From Gammaproteobacteria bacterium (GTDB lineage: Bacteria > Pseudomonadota > Gammaproteobacteria > Pseudomonadales > Pseudomonadaceae), in assembly GCA_012728415.1 (NCBI GenBank), contig JAAYFD010000022.1:55459-119458 (forward strand): a stretch of DNA of 64,000 bases, written 5' to 3'. Shown here one piece after another: positions 55,118 to 64,000 of this stretch. The position numbers were made by a program, and so were the translations under genes. The notes beneath the pieces were generated by a model, which saw only the letters and a list, made by a program, of their open reading frames with translations, had not been told where the DNA came from and ran no database searches. How positions within the stretch are numbered: position 1 is the first letter of the stretch; every line of letters starts with the position of its first letter.

Positions 55118-55822
55118 TTATGCAGGGCTGGAAGGCTCATCTGTCTCGGCGAGGCAGGCCTCCAGCTGCCGGCACACCCCGAAAAAATCACCAATATCAG
55201 CAAACTCGCCACAGTCTTTGGCCGGTTTTTGGCTGTCTGGTGTGGCTACGCAGCGCAGGTGGCCGATTCCGTAGCGTTGTGCGCTACGCAGCACGCTCAG
55301 GCTGTCGTCAACAAACAGTGTGCGCTGCGGATCAAAGGCAAACTGCTGTTGCAGCTGCTGCCAGAACTGCTGGTTTTCTTTTGGCTGCCTATAGTCATGG
55401 GAGCTGATCACGGCATCCAGCCAGGGTGCCATGGCGACCCTTTCCAGCTTGATTTCCAGCGAGTGACGGTGTGCATTGGTCACCAGTGCCACCCGTTTGC
55501 CGGCGGTCTGCAGGGCCTGCAGAAACTCCAGCGCATGCGGGCGCGGTGCGATGCGGGCGGCCTGTTCGCGCTTCATTTCGCGGATCGGCAACTGTAATTG
55601 CTCGCTCCAGAACTCCACGCAATACCATTGCAGCTGCCCCTGATGGCGGGCCAGTAGCGGTATCAGCCGTTCGCGTGCCGTGCTCACTGTCAGGCCATGT
55701 TGCTGTGCATAGCGCTGGTGCAGGTAGTCGAGCCAGAAAAAATTGTCAAAATGCAGATCAAGCAGGGTGCCATCCATGTCCAGCAGGACGGTATCAATGG
55801 CGGACCAGGGGAGTTCAGACAT
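55118..55822 (-). CDS. yrfG: GMP/IMP nucleotidase YrfG (HAD)
   Basis: IDTVLLDMDGTLLDLHFDNFFWLDYLHQRYA; TLFVDDSLSVLRSA. Confidence 0.9.
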   Translation of the reverse strand: MSELPWSAIDTVLLDMDGTLLDLHFDNFFWLDYLHQRYAQQHGLTVSTARERLIPLLARHQGQLQWYCVEFWSEQLQLPIREMKREQAARIAPRPHALEFLQALQTAGKRVALVTNAHRHSLEIKLERVAMAPWLDAVISSHDYRQPKENQQFWQQLQQQFAFDPQRTLFVDDSLSVLRSAQRYGIGHLRCVATPDSQKPAKDCGEFADIGDFFGVCRQLEACLAETDEPSSPA

Positions 55823-55884
55823 GTCAGCTTCAGGGGTTGGAGGTTTGGCGTTATCATACCCATAATTGCCCGTTGGAGTTGAAT

Positions 55885-56445
55885 ATGCGCATCAAGCCGG
55901 AAATCCTAGCCTGTGAAGAAGTAGCCCGTACCCATATTTTTCGTGTCGAACAGCTGCAGCTGCGCTTCAGCAATGGCCAGGAGCGTACCTATGAGCGCCT
56001 GCGTGGCAGGGCCGATGGCCATGGCGCGGTAATGGTGGTCGCGCTGACACAGGATTTGCAGGCAGTGCTGATCGAGGAGTATTGCGCTGGCAGCGCCCGT
56101 CATGAATGGTCATTGCCCAAGGGTTTGATTGATGCCGGTGAAACGCCGGAACAGGCGGCCAACCGCGAGTTGCAGGAAGAGGCCGGTTTTGCCGCCCGCT
56201 CGCTGGAGCATGTGTGTGAGCTGAGCCTGTCCCCCGGCTACATGACCCAGCGTATCACGGTGGTGCTGGCGCGCGAGCTGTATCCGTCGCGTTTGCCCGG
56301 GGACGAGCCGGAGCCGATGGGTGTGCGTACCCATGATTTGCGGGACTTGCTGGGCCTGCTGCGTGATCCGGACTTTTCCGAGGGGCGGGCGCTGGCGGCG
56401 CTGTATGTGGTGCGCGACCTGCTGGCCGAGCGGGGTGAGCTATGA
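55885..56445 (+). CDS. nudE: ADP compounds hydrolase NudE (Nudix)
   Basis: Nudix box GLIDAGETPEQAANRELQEEAGF; MRIKPEILACEEVARTHIF start. Confidence 0.92.
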   Translation: MRIKPEILACEEVARTHIFRVEQLQLRFSNGQERTYERLRGRADGHGAVMVVALTQDLQAVLIEEYCAGSARHEWSLPKGLIDAGETPEQAANRELQEEAGFAARSLEHVCELSLSPGYMTQRITVVLARELYPSRLPGDEPEPMGVRTHDLRDLLGLLRDPDFSEGRALAALYVVRDLLAERGEL

Positions 56446-57278
56446 CGCAGCAGCAACTGCAAGTCCTGTTGCAGCTGGTGGCGCAGGCCGGAGCGGCTAC
56501 TCTGGAGTACTGGCGCAGCGGGCTGGTTGTACAGCAGAAGGCGGATGACTCGCCGGTAACGGCTGCGGACCTGGCCGCCCATCGCATTCTGGCTGCTGGC
56601 TTGCCGACGGTGCTGGATATTCCGGTATTGTCGGAGGAGGCTTGTGACATTCCCTTGACCGAGCGCCGGCAATGGCAGCGCTGGTGGCTGGTCGATCCGT
56701 TGGACGGTACCCGGGAGTTTGTTGCCGGCAGTGCGGAATATACTGTTAATGTGGCGCTGATCGAGCAGGGCCGGGTGGTGTTTGGCGTGGTTGGAGTGCC
56801 GGCGGACGGGCAGATTTATTATGGCGGCCGCGGGCAGGGTGCCTATAGGCAGGGCGACGGTCAGCTACAGCGGCTGCAGGTGGCGGACACGCAACACCCG
56901 CTGCGGGTGGCCGGCAGCCGCCGGCATGGCAGTGAGGCACAGCAGGCTTTTGTGCAGGGTTTGCAGCAAAAGCGGGAGCTGGAGTTGATCAGTGCTGGCA
57001 GCTCGCTCAAGTTTTGCTGGCTGGCCGAAGGGCGGGTGGATTTTTATCCGCGACTGGCGCCGACGTCGCAGTGGGATACCGCGGCGGCCCAAGCCGTGCT
57101 GGAAGGGGCCGGTGGGCAGGTGCTGGATACCCGGGGGCAGCCACTGGAATATGCCCAGCGGGAGAACTATCTGAATCCGTATTTTCTGGCGGTAAATGCC
57201 GATCCTGTTTTGTGCCGGCTGGCTGTGGAGCTTTGTGGTGCCCTGCAGGTAAAATCAGGGCCTGGCACGCTGCCCTGA
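56442..57278 (+). CDS. cysQ: 3'(2'),5'-bisphosphate nucleotidase CysQ
   Basis: DDSPVTAADLAAHRIL; WWLVDPLDGTREFV. Confidence 0.93.
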   Translation: MTQQQLQVLLQLVAQAGAATLEYWRSGLVVQQKADDSPVTAADLAAHRILAAGLPTVLDIPVLSEEACDIPLTERRQWQRWWLVDPLDGTREFVAGSAEYTVNVALIEQGRVVFGVVGVPADGQIYYGGRGQGAYRQGDGQLQRLQVADTQHPLRVAGSRRHGSEAQQAFVQGLQQKRELELISAGSSLKFCWLAEGRVDFYPRLAPTSQWDTAAAQAVLEGAGGQVLDTRGQPLEYAQRENYLNPYFLAVNADPVLCRLAVELCGALQVKSGPGTLP

Positions 57279-57435
57279 TGGAAACCGTCAGGGCATAACC
57301 ATAATCCCACTTCAGGCGCGACATGTTGGTACGCGCCTGTTTGCACCGACAGGGAAGGTTAAGGTCGTGGCTGGGGTGGTCTGAGGTGCAGTGTTTGGCC
57401 GGAGGTTGGCGGTTGAGTTGGCTGGGCTGCTGCTT

Positions 57436-57462
57436 GGTCGCGGCTGAAACCGCTCGCATAGG
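57436..57462. repeat. REP-like element between cysQ and MFS gene
   Basis: GGTCGCGGCTGAAACCGCTCGCATAGG, near match to 37513. Confidence 0.55.
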
Positions 57463-57601
57463 CCCTGCAGGACTTGCAGAGCATACAGCTGGGAGGTCAT
57501 GCGAACTGTGAGTGGAAATATCGTACCCGACTATGGTCTGAAAGCAGGGCGGATAAAAACCAAGCACACTAAGCAAAACAAAAACCGGTTCTGAACGGCT
57601 A

Positions 57602-58780
57602 ATGAACAATAATAAGACACCTGACCTGCTCAAGGTCATTCTTGCTGGCGCCCTGGTGCTGTTGGTTGTCCACACACTGGGGCGCTTCATTTATACTCCC
57701 TTGCTGCCCTTGCTGATCCAGGACGGTGTACTGACGGTCAAGCAGGGAGCTGATATTGCCAGCTGGAATTATCTGGGCTATCTGACCGGTGCAGTTTTGG
57801 CCATGCGCTGGCACCGGATTGAACAAATTCGCGGGGTATTACCTTGGGCGCTAGGCATAAACGTGCTTTGCACCCTGCTGCAAACCCAGACCGAAAACTT
57901 TGAGCTGCTATCTTTTCTACGGCTGGTGAACGGTATCAGTAACGGTATCGTATTTGTTCAGGCTCCGGCATTGATTCTGGAGTGGCTGGCCCGGAATGGG
58001 CGTGCCAGTGCCAGTGGCCTGGTGTATCTGGGTGTGGGTGCCGGGCTGATTGTATCCAGCGGGCTGGTCAGCCTGCCGGCAGACTTGCTCGAAGGTGCGC
58101 AACGCTGGTGGCCGGCTTTTTTGTTGAGCGTGCCATTGGCGCTCTGGGGCTGGCGGCAGCTGTCACTGCTGGATGTGCCAGCACCTGTACAGATCGACAG
58201 GACGGGCGCACCACCCAGCACCCGGCTGCTGGACCGTGATAGCACGCCACTATTTCTTTCTTATGCCGGTGCGGGCATGGGATACATCCTGCCGATGACT
58301 TTTTTGCCGACACTGGTTTCGCAACTGGAGGGTTTGCCTGATTTTTTGGTTGGTGGCAGCTGGCTGGTTGTAGCGCTGGCAACTTTGCCGGCACCCTGGA
58401 TCTGGAATAAAGCCGGCTCTTTGCTGGGCGACAGCCCGGCCTTGCGGCTCAATTATGCGTTGCAGTTGCTGGGTGTGCTGGCGGTTTTGCTCATGCCCGG
58501 TACCTGGGGTGTTTTACTGTGCGCCCTGCTGGTCGGCAATACATTTTTGGGTACCGTGCTTCTGTCCCAGCGGCTGGCGCGCACATTGCATCCGCATCAG
58601 GGGCCACGCCTGTCCGCTGCGCTGGTTGCTTTGTATAGCGTGTTTCAGCTTGGCGGCCCCTGGCTAACCAAGCAGTGGCTGAATAATGGCGGCACCTTGC
58701 AGGGTGCATTCTGGCTGGGTGCCGGAGCGCTGATCTGGGGCTTGTTTTGGGCACTTTGGGTACCCAATAAAAACTCCTGA
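57602..58780 (+). CDS. MFS transporter, YbfB/YjiJ-like
   Basis: GRFIYTPLLPLLIQDGVLTVKQGADIASWNYLGYLTGA; 392 aa, 12 TM pattern. Confidence 0.85.
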   Translation: MNNNKTPDLLKVILAGALVLLVVHTLGRFIYTPLLPLLIQDGVLTVKQGADIASWNYLGYLTGAVLAMRWHRIEQIRGVLPWALGINVLCTLLQTQTENFELLSFLRLVNGISNGIVFVQAPALILEWLARNGRASASGLVYLGVGAGLIVSSGLVSLPADLLEGAQRWWPAFLLSVPLALWGWRQLSLLDVPAPVQIDRTGAPPSTRLLDRDSTPLFLSYAGAGMGYILPMTFLPTLVSQLEGLPDFLVGGSWLVVALATLPAPWIWNKAGSLLGDSPALRLNYALQLLGVLAVLLMPGTWGVLLCALLVGNTFLGTVLLSQRLARTLHPHQGPRLSAALVALYSVFQLGGPWLTKQWLNNGGTLQGAFWLGAGALIWGLFWALWVPNKNS

Positions 58781-59116
58781 CAGCGGACCGGCCGGGTGCT
58801 GCAGGGTGTTGGAACTGTGCAAATGCCAGCAAGTATAGCCTGACATGAAGAGCAATTGACTGTTTACAGATAGGTCAGGATCAAGTTTTTGGCAAGCGTA
58901 CTGCGGCAATTTGCCACAAATAACGGAATCTGCGATAAAATTTAAACACTAAATAAATAAAAATTCTGCCGGCTGTGGGCTTTTGCCTGCATATGGTCGC
59001 CGCAGGATGACAGATTGAGATTGCCGGTCGAGCGGTATGACAAGCCTGGCCGCAAAGAACACTCTTTGCGGGCCGGTGCTTTTCGCGGGCCGGCCATTGA
59101 CTGGATGGTTGATTTC

Positions 59117-59458
59117 ATGACTGATATCGAAAACAGAGTGTTTGATTTTGAGAAGCTGCGTGAGAATGCTGCTGACGCAGCACAGTTTCTCAAGGCCCTT
59201 GGCAATCCCGACCGCCTGCTGTTGCTCTGCCAGCTGGTAGAGGAAGAAATGAACGTGGGCGAGTTAGAGCGTCGGCTGGGTATTGTGCAGCCAACGCTAT
59301 CACAGCAGCTGGGCGTACTGCGTCGTGAAGGACTGGTGGACACCAGGCGTGAGGGCCGGCAAATTTTCTATAGCATCAGCAGTCCGCAGGCGATGGCGAT
59401 TATTGAAACGCTGCATGGGCTGTACTGTGCCGATCAGGCTTCAGTAACCGGTAGTTAA
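59117..59458 (+). CDS. ArsR-family regulator, BigR/YgaV-like
   Basis: AQFLKALGNPDRLLLLCQLVEEEMNVGELERRLGIVQPTLSQQLGVLRREGLVDTRREGRQIFYSI; two Cys (LLLLC, LYC). Confidence 0.85.
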   Translation: MTDIENRVFDFEKLRENAADAAQFLKALGNPDRLLLLCQLVEEEMNVGELERRLGIVQPTLSQQLGVLRREGLVDTRREGRQIFYSISSPQAMAIIETLHGLYCADQASVTGS

Positions 59459-59558
59459 TGACAGATGTAACAGTTTGTTTATTTATTGTTAATCTCTTTG
59501 CAGTTTATTTGCGACCTGACTAGAATGCCTGTGTGCATTCGATAGGGAGGGCGTAACA

Positions 59559-59750
59559 ATGAAAGTAAACATGGCACCCTGGGATCGTGCAGCCAGAGTT
59601 GTGCTCGGTCTGATACTGATTGTGCTGGGCCTGACTGGCACCATCGGGCTGTGGGGTTGGATCGGCGTGGTACCCGTGCTGACAGGGCTGGTTGGCAGCT
59701 GTCCGCTGTATTCAATTCTTGGTATCAAGACTTGTAAAAGCTGTAGCTGA
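59559..59750 (+). CDS. DUF2892 (YgaP-type) small membrane protein
   Basis: MKVNMAPWDRAARVVLGLILIVLGLTG..GSCPLYSILGIKTCKSCS. Confidence 0.85.
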   Translation: MKVNMAPWDRAARVVLGLILIVLGLTGTIGLWGWIGVVPVLTGLVGSCPLYSILGIKTCKSCS

Positions 59751-59762
59751 ATCTTGAGACAC

Positions 59763-59790
59763 AAAAAAGCATCCGCAAGGATGCTTTTTT
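59763..59790 (+). terminator. Intrinsic terminator after DUF2892 gene
   Basis: AAAAAAGCATCC-GCAA-GGATGCTTTTTT. Confidence 0.95.
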
Positions 59791-59919
59791 GTGTCTGGTA
59801 AAGTTTCCGGGCAACTGGTGAGCGAGCTTGCCGTACGGCTTGCACGCGCTTTGATTATTTGCGTGAATGGCAAAACCCTGTATCTTGGGCAGGGTAATTT
59901 TTGGCAAGGAACAACCACC

Positions 59920-60345
59920 GTGGAAACCTTTAGACACTTGACTTCAGGGCTTGCTGTGGCTGCGCAGCTGCAGCCGGCAGATATGGCAAGAGCGGCTGCC
60001 GATGGCTTTACCAAGGTTGTCAACAACCGGCCTGATGATGAAGAGGCTGGCCAGCCACATAGCTCAGTCATGCGTGATGCGGCAGAGGCTGCAGGGCTTG
60101 AGTATGAATATTTGCCAGTGATTGCTGGAAATCTGACGGACGACAATGTGCTAGAGTTCGACCAGTTGCTGCGAGCGTCTAATGGGCCGGTTTTAATGTT
60201 TTGCCGCTCAGGGACCCGCTGTACCCACCTCTGGGCGTTGCAGCAGGCGTGGACCCGGCAGCAGCCGCTGGAGTGTATTGTGGCAGCAGCCGCACAGGCA
60301 GGTTATGACATTCAGGCGCTGATACCCCGCATGCACAGGCGCTGA
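59920..60345 (+). CDS. DUF442/TIGR01244-type rhodanese/phosphatase-like protein
   Basis: LTSGLAVAAQLQPADMARAAADGFTKVVNNRPDDEEAGQP; PVLMFCRSGTRCTHLWAL; GTG at 59920 with AAGGA RBS. Confidence 0.8.
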   Translation: METFRHLTSGLAVAAQLQPADMARAAADGFTKVVNNRPDDEEAGQPHSSVMRDAAEAAGLEYEYLPVIAGNLTDDNVLEFDQLLRASNGPVLMFCRSGTRCTHLWALQQAWTRQQPLECIVAAAAQAGYDIQALIPRMHRR

Positions 60346-60457
60346 CTGGTTTATCAGGTGCGTTTGCGCACTCTTTGGCCAGTAGAATAATTTTATTAAC
60401 TGATTATGAAATAGCTATTACCCAAAAGCCCCCGCCTTCGGCTAATGTGAGTCGTGC

Positions 60458-60471
60458 TTGATCAGGATCAA
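60458..60471 (+). promoter_or_regulatory. Anr/FNR box upstream of cytochrome c peroxidase
   Basis: TTGATCAGGATCAA, exact TTGAT-N4-ATCAA. Confidence 0.85.
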
Positions 60472-60539
60472 GTAGCTTGAGTCCGGAATCAAGCAAGGTA
60501 TAGCCATAGAAATTACTAGACTAAAGAAGGGTGACCTTT

Positions 60540-61535
60540 ATGAATAAACTAACCGTGTTGGCCTTGAGCATTGGTGTAAGTGCCTCCGCCATGGCGGCAC
60601 CAAGAAATGAGCCAATCCAGCCTATTGAGCCGGCGCCGATAACTGATGAGGCCAAAGTCGAGCTGGGCAAGCAGTTGTTTTTTGATCCGCGCCTGTCCAG
60701 ATCGGGTTTCATATCCTGTAACTCGTGCCACAACCTGAGCATGGGCGGTAGTGACAACCTGCCGACCTCTATTGGTCATAACTGGCAGGAAGGCCCAATC
60801 AACTCGCCCACTGTTTTGAACTCCAGCCTGAACCTGGCCCAGTTTTGGGATGGGCGTGCTGCTGACTTGCAGGAGCAGGCTGGTGGCCCGATCGAAAACC
60901 CGATGGAAATGGGTTTCACTCACGACCTCGCGGTCGGCGTGATTGCATCCATTCCGCAGTATGTTGAGTCGATCAAGAATGTTTACAACGTTGACAAGGT
61001 AACCATCAACGAAATCACTGACGCCATTGCCGAGTTCGAGAAAACCCTGGTAACCCCGAACGCCCGCTTCGACCAGTGGCTCAAAGGTGATGACAACGCC
61101 ATTACTGCTTACGAGCTGGAAGGTTACGAGCTGTTCAAGAGTGTAGGTTGTACCGCCTGTCACAATGGTGTGAACATCGGTGGCAACTCCTTCCAGAAGA
61201 TGGGGCTGTACGAAGAGTACGTGACCAACAACCCGGCTGAGGGTGTCGCTGGTCTGAGCGGTGAAGATGCTGACCGCTTCAAGTTCAAGGTTCCGACCCT
61301 GCGCAACGTTGAGCTGACCTATCCGTACTTCCACGACGGTGCTTACTGGAAGCTGGAAGACGCTGTTGACGTGATGGCTCGCCTGCAGCTGGGTCGCAAG
61401 CTGGAGAAGGACGAGATTGACAAGATCACCGCCTTCATGAAGACATTGACTGGCGAGCAGCCCAGCTTCCAGATTCCGATGCTGCCACCGTCCAACAACA
61501 ACACGCCGATTCCTGAGCCTTTTGCCAAGAAGTAA
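60540..61535 (+). CDS. ccpA: Di-heme cytochrome c peroxidase
   Basis: Two CxxCH motifs (CNSCHN, CTACHN); LGKQLFFDPRLSRSGFISCNSCHNLSMGGSDN; signal peptide. Confidence 0.95.
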   Translation: MNKLTVLALSIGVSASAMAAPRNEPIQPIEPAPITDEAKVELGKQLFFDPRLSRSGFISCNSCHNLSMGGSDNLPTSIGHNWQEGPINSPTVLNSSLNLAQFWDGRAADLQEQAGGPIENPMEMGFTHDLAVGVIASIPQYVESIKNVYNVDKVTINEITDAIAEFEKTLVTPNARFDQWLKGDDNAITAYELEGYELFKSVGCTACHNGVNIGGNSFQKMGLYEEYVTNNPAEGVAGLSGEDADRFKFKVPTLRNVELTYPYFHDGAYWKLEDAVDVMARLQLGRKLEKDEIDKITAFMKTLTGEQPSFQIPMLPPSNNNTPIPEPFAKK

Positions 61536-61558
61536 CAGGGACAGGGCAGTGTGAAACC

Positions 61559-61593
61559 AAAGCCGGGCCGCTTATGGCGGTCCGGCTTTTTTA
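61559..61593 (+). terminator. Intrinsic terminator after cytochrome c peroxidase
   Basis: AAGCCGGGCCGC-TTAT-GGCGGTCCGGCTTTTTT. Confidence 0.88.
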
Positions 61594-61659
61594 TTTCTGG
61601 GTGTGCCTGTACCCATGGAAGTATGCAGCATGCCGGCTTCTGGGCTGTGCATGCTTTTG

Positions 61660-63939
61660 TTATTGCGGAGAGTTCGGGGAAGGCTGCTGTGCTGCGAGCA
61701 TGGCAGCAAAGTCGGCTGCCGGCATGGGTTTGCCATACAGATAGCCCTGCGCCAGCACTTGTGGATACTGTTGCAGGAACTCGGCTTGTTCCCGGGTTTC
61801 TACCCCTTCTGCCTGTACTTGCAAGTCCAGGCTTTCGGACAGGGAAATGATGGCGCGGATAATGGCGATGTCGGCCGGGTCGTGGGGCAGGTTCATGACA
61901 AAAGTACGGTCAATCTTGAACTTGTCGACCGGCAGGTGTTTCAGCCGGCCCAGTGATGAATAACCAGTGCCAAAATCGTCAATGGCCAGGCGTACTCCGG
62001 TACTGCGCAGCTCATGCAGCAGTTCAATGGACTGGGCCGGGTTGCCCATCATCGAACTTTCGGTGATTTCCAGCTCGAGGTGGTGTGCCGGCAGGCCGCT
62101 TTGCAGCAAGGCTTCTTGCAGGTTGGCTTTTAGGGTGCCGCTGCGGTCAAACAGACGGCTGGATATGTTGACTGATATGAATTCAAGCGCCAGGCCCAGC
62201 TGCTGCCACTGTTGTGCCTGTATGCAGGCCTGATGCATGACCCAGTTGTCTATTGCTCCGATAAGACCAGAAACTTCGGCAATACTGATAAATTCAGCTG
62301 GCATCAGCAAGCCTTGTTGCGGGTGTTGCCAGCGCACCAGAGCCTCACAGCCGATAATTTTCTTGTCATCCAGTGAATATACCGGCTGGTAATGGATGGT
62401 GAGCTGACTGTCGTCGATGGCAGTACGCAATTCATTGGCAATACGCAATTTTTTGGCAGCGGCTTCCGTGAGGATACTGTCATAAAAAGCGTAGCTGTCA
62501 CGACCGCTGTCCTTGGCTTTGGATAACGCGGTGGCAGCATAACGAAGCACTTCTTCGGCGGTAAGGCCCGTAAGCGGGTACATGCAAATCCCGATGCTGA
62601 CGGTGACAAAAATATCCTGCTGACCGATCAGGAAAGGTTTTCTGAATACAGTGAGGATTTGTTCGGCAGTATTGGCCGCCTGTACGTTGTCGTTGCAGCT
62701 GTCGGCAACAATGGCAAACTCGTCGCCGCCGAAGCGGCTAAGGGTGTCTTGTGGGTCCAGTACTTGCTGGATGCGGGCTGTGACCTGCTTCAACAGTTCG
62801 TCACCATTGATATGGCCCAGGCTCTCGTTGATGATTTTAAAGTGGTCAAGGTTGATCATCAGCAGGGCTGCCATGGACTGGAACTTGATGGCGCGCTGTA
62901 ACGATAACTTGAGGTGTTCATGCAGCAGGGCGCGGTTGGGCAGGCTGGTCAGCGGGTCGTAGTGGGCCAGGAAACTGATTTCTGATTGTGAGCTTTTTAG
63001 TAGTGAAATATCGGAAAATACGGCAACCCTGTGGGTAATCAGGCCATGCTCGTCACGCAGCTGGGTAATGGTTTGCAGCTGAGGCAGAACCTCGCCGTTT
63101 TTACGGCGATTCCAGATTTCTCCGGTCCAGCTGTCCGTGTTGTCGAGCGAGCGCCACATTTCGGTGTAAAACTCTTTGCTGTGACGGCCCGACTTGAGTA
63201 CGCGGGGGCTGTTGCCAACTATTTCGGTATATGAGTAGCCGGTGATATCACTGAATGCACGGTTGACGAATACTACAATATTGTTGGCATCGGAGATCAG
63301 GACCCCTTCATGCGTGCTGTCAAACACCACATTGGCCAGGCGCAGGCGCTCGTTATTGTGACGTTCTTCGCTGATGTCGGCGGCGATACCGATAAAGCGT
63401 ACCAGTTTGCCCTGGTTGGTAAACAGGCGGCCACGGGAGTGAATCCAGCGATAACTGCCATCCTTGTGGCGCATGCGATACGTGTTTTCATAGGTGCTGT
63501 CCTTGCCTTCGGCAAATAGCCGGGTCAGGCGGCGCAATACATGTTCGCGTTCGTCCGGGTGTAGCAGTTCTTGCCAGCCTTTCTGGTCATGGGCAAATTC
63601 TTTGCGCGTATAACCCAGCATCATGCAATAGGGCGTGGAAAAGTGGATGCTGGTGGCTTTATTTGCCAGTTGCCACTCCCACAGGCATTCGCCGGCAGAG
63701 TCGAGAGCCAGTTGCAGCTGTTGCTTTTCATTGCTGGCGTGCTTTTCATTGTCCAGCTTGAGGATGTGGTGCAAGACATAAAAAATACCGGTACACACCA
63801 TGATCACTGCTGCCAGCAAAATCACCAGCAAGGCTGGAGGCAGGCGGGTACCCAGAACGAGTCCGGCACAGGCGGCCACGCTGATGGCGGACACCACAAG
63901 ATGAAGCATGCTGGTTTTCAGCAACAGGTTTTGATTCAT
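61660..63939 (-). CDS. PAS-GGDEF-EAL membrane protein
   Basis: Two TM, two PAS (HKDGSYRWIHSRG; SDANNIVVFVNRAFSDITGY), FGGDEFAIV, CEALVRWQHP, IDDFGTGYSSL. Confidence 0.92.
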   Translation of the reverse strand: MNQNLLLKTSMLHLVVSAISVAACAGLVLGTRLPPALLVILLAAVIMVCTGIFYVLHHILKLDNEKHASNEKQQLQLALDSAGECLWEWQLANKATSIHFSTPYCMMLGYTRKEFAHDQKGWQELLHPDEREHVLRRLTRLFAEGKDSTYENTYRMRHKDGSYRWIHSRGRLFTNQGKLVRFIGIAADISEERHNNERLRLANVVFDSTHEGVLISDANNIVVFVNRAFSDITGYSYTEIVGNSPRVLKSGRHSKEFYTEMWRSLDNTDSWTGEIWNRRKNGEVLPQLQTITQLRDEHGLITHRVAVFSDISLLKSSQSEISFLAHYDPLTSLPNRALLHEHLKLSLQRAIKFQSMAALLMINLDHFKIINESLGHINGDELLKQVTARIQQVLDPQDTLSRFGGDEFAIVADSCNDNVQAANTAEQILTVFRKPFLIGQQDIFVTVSIGICMYPLTGLTAEEVLRYAATALSKAKDSGRDSYAFYDSILTEAAAKKLRIANELRTAIDDSQLTIHYQPVYSLDDKKIIGCEALVRWQHPQQGLLMPAEFISIAEVSGLIGAIDNWVMHQACIQAQQWQQLGLALEFISVNISSRLFDRSGTLKANLQEALLQSGLPAHHLELEITESSMMGNPAQSIELLHELRSTGVRLAIDDFGTGYSSLGRLKHLPVDKFKIDRTFVMNLPHDPADIAIIRAIISLSESLDLQVQAEGVETREQAEFLQQYPQVLAQGYLYGKPMPAADFAAMLAAQQPSPNSPQ

Positions 63940-64000
63940 GAAGGGTCACTGCGTCAGGCTGGAGAGTGGCATCACTGCAGAAACAGGGCGGTGTGCATCA

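Overview
The window is a chromosomal segment from a Pseudomonadaceae-like gammaproteobacterium (gene content and order resemble Pseudomonas/Halopseudomonas; judged by eye, no database used). It is densely coding and I recognised no tRNA, rRNA, CRISPR array, prophage or IS. Main blocks, left to right: wrbA/yqjG/pirin/ridA; spoT-rpoZ-gmk; an apparent accessory block between gmk and yicC (LysR regulator, HPP-CBS membrane protein, orphan ccoN plus a small ccoQ-like ORF, cstA, a small protein ending in Cys-Cys-stop, ArsA-like ATPase); yicC-rph-crc-pyrE; a divergent KamA-like radical SAM enzyme; argB-algC-dut-coaBC-radC-rpmB-rpmG; cytochrome c5, sodB, bifA-like; thiS-thiG-trmB; hemW-rdgB-DUF4426-metW-metX-yggU-yggT-proC-yggS; pilT-pilU; cytochrome b561 and cytochrome c'; a spuDEFGH-like polyamine ABC operon with two binding proteins; ferritin, b561, yrfG-nudE-cysQ; an MFS transporter; a BigR-like/DUF2892/DUF442 sulfur cluster; cytochrome c peroxidase; and a PAS-GGDEF-EAL protein. 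Best leads: (1) the cstA / CC-stop small protein / ArsA-ATPase trio, with possible post-transcriptional control signals; (2) a KamA-like aminomutase whose lysine-recognition aspartates look substituted; (3) a four-copy, about 91-bp structured intergenic repeat with compensatory arm changes around the polyamine operon; (4) orphan ccoN with an Anr/FNR-like box; (5) a potG leader with mutually exclusive inverted repeats.
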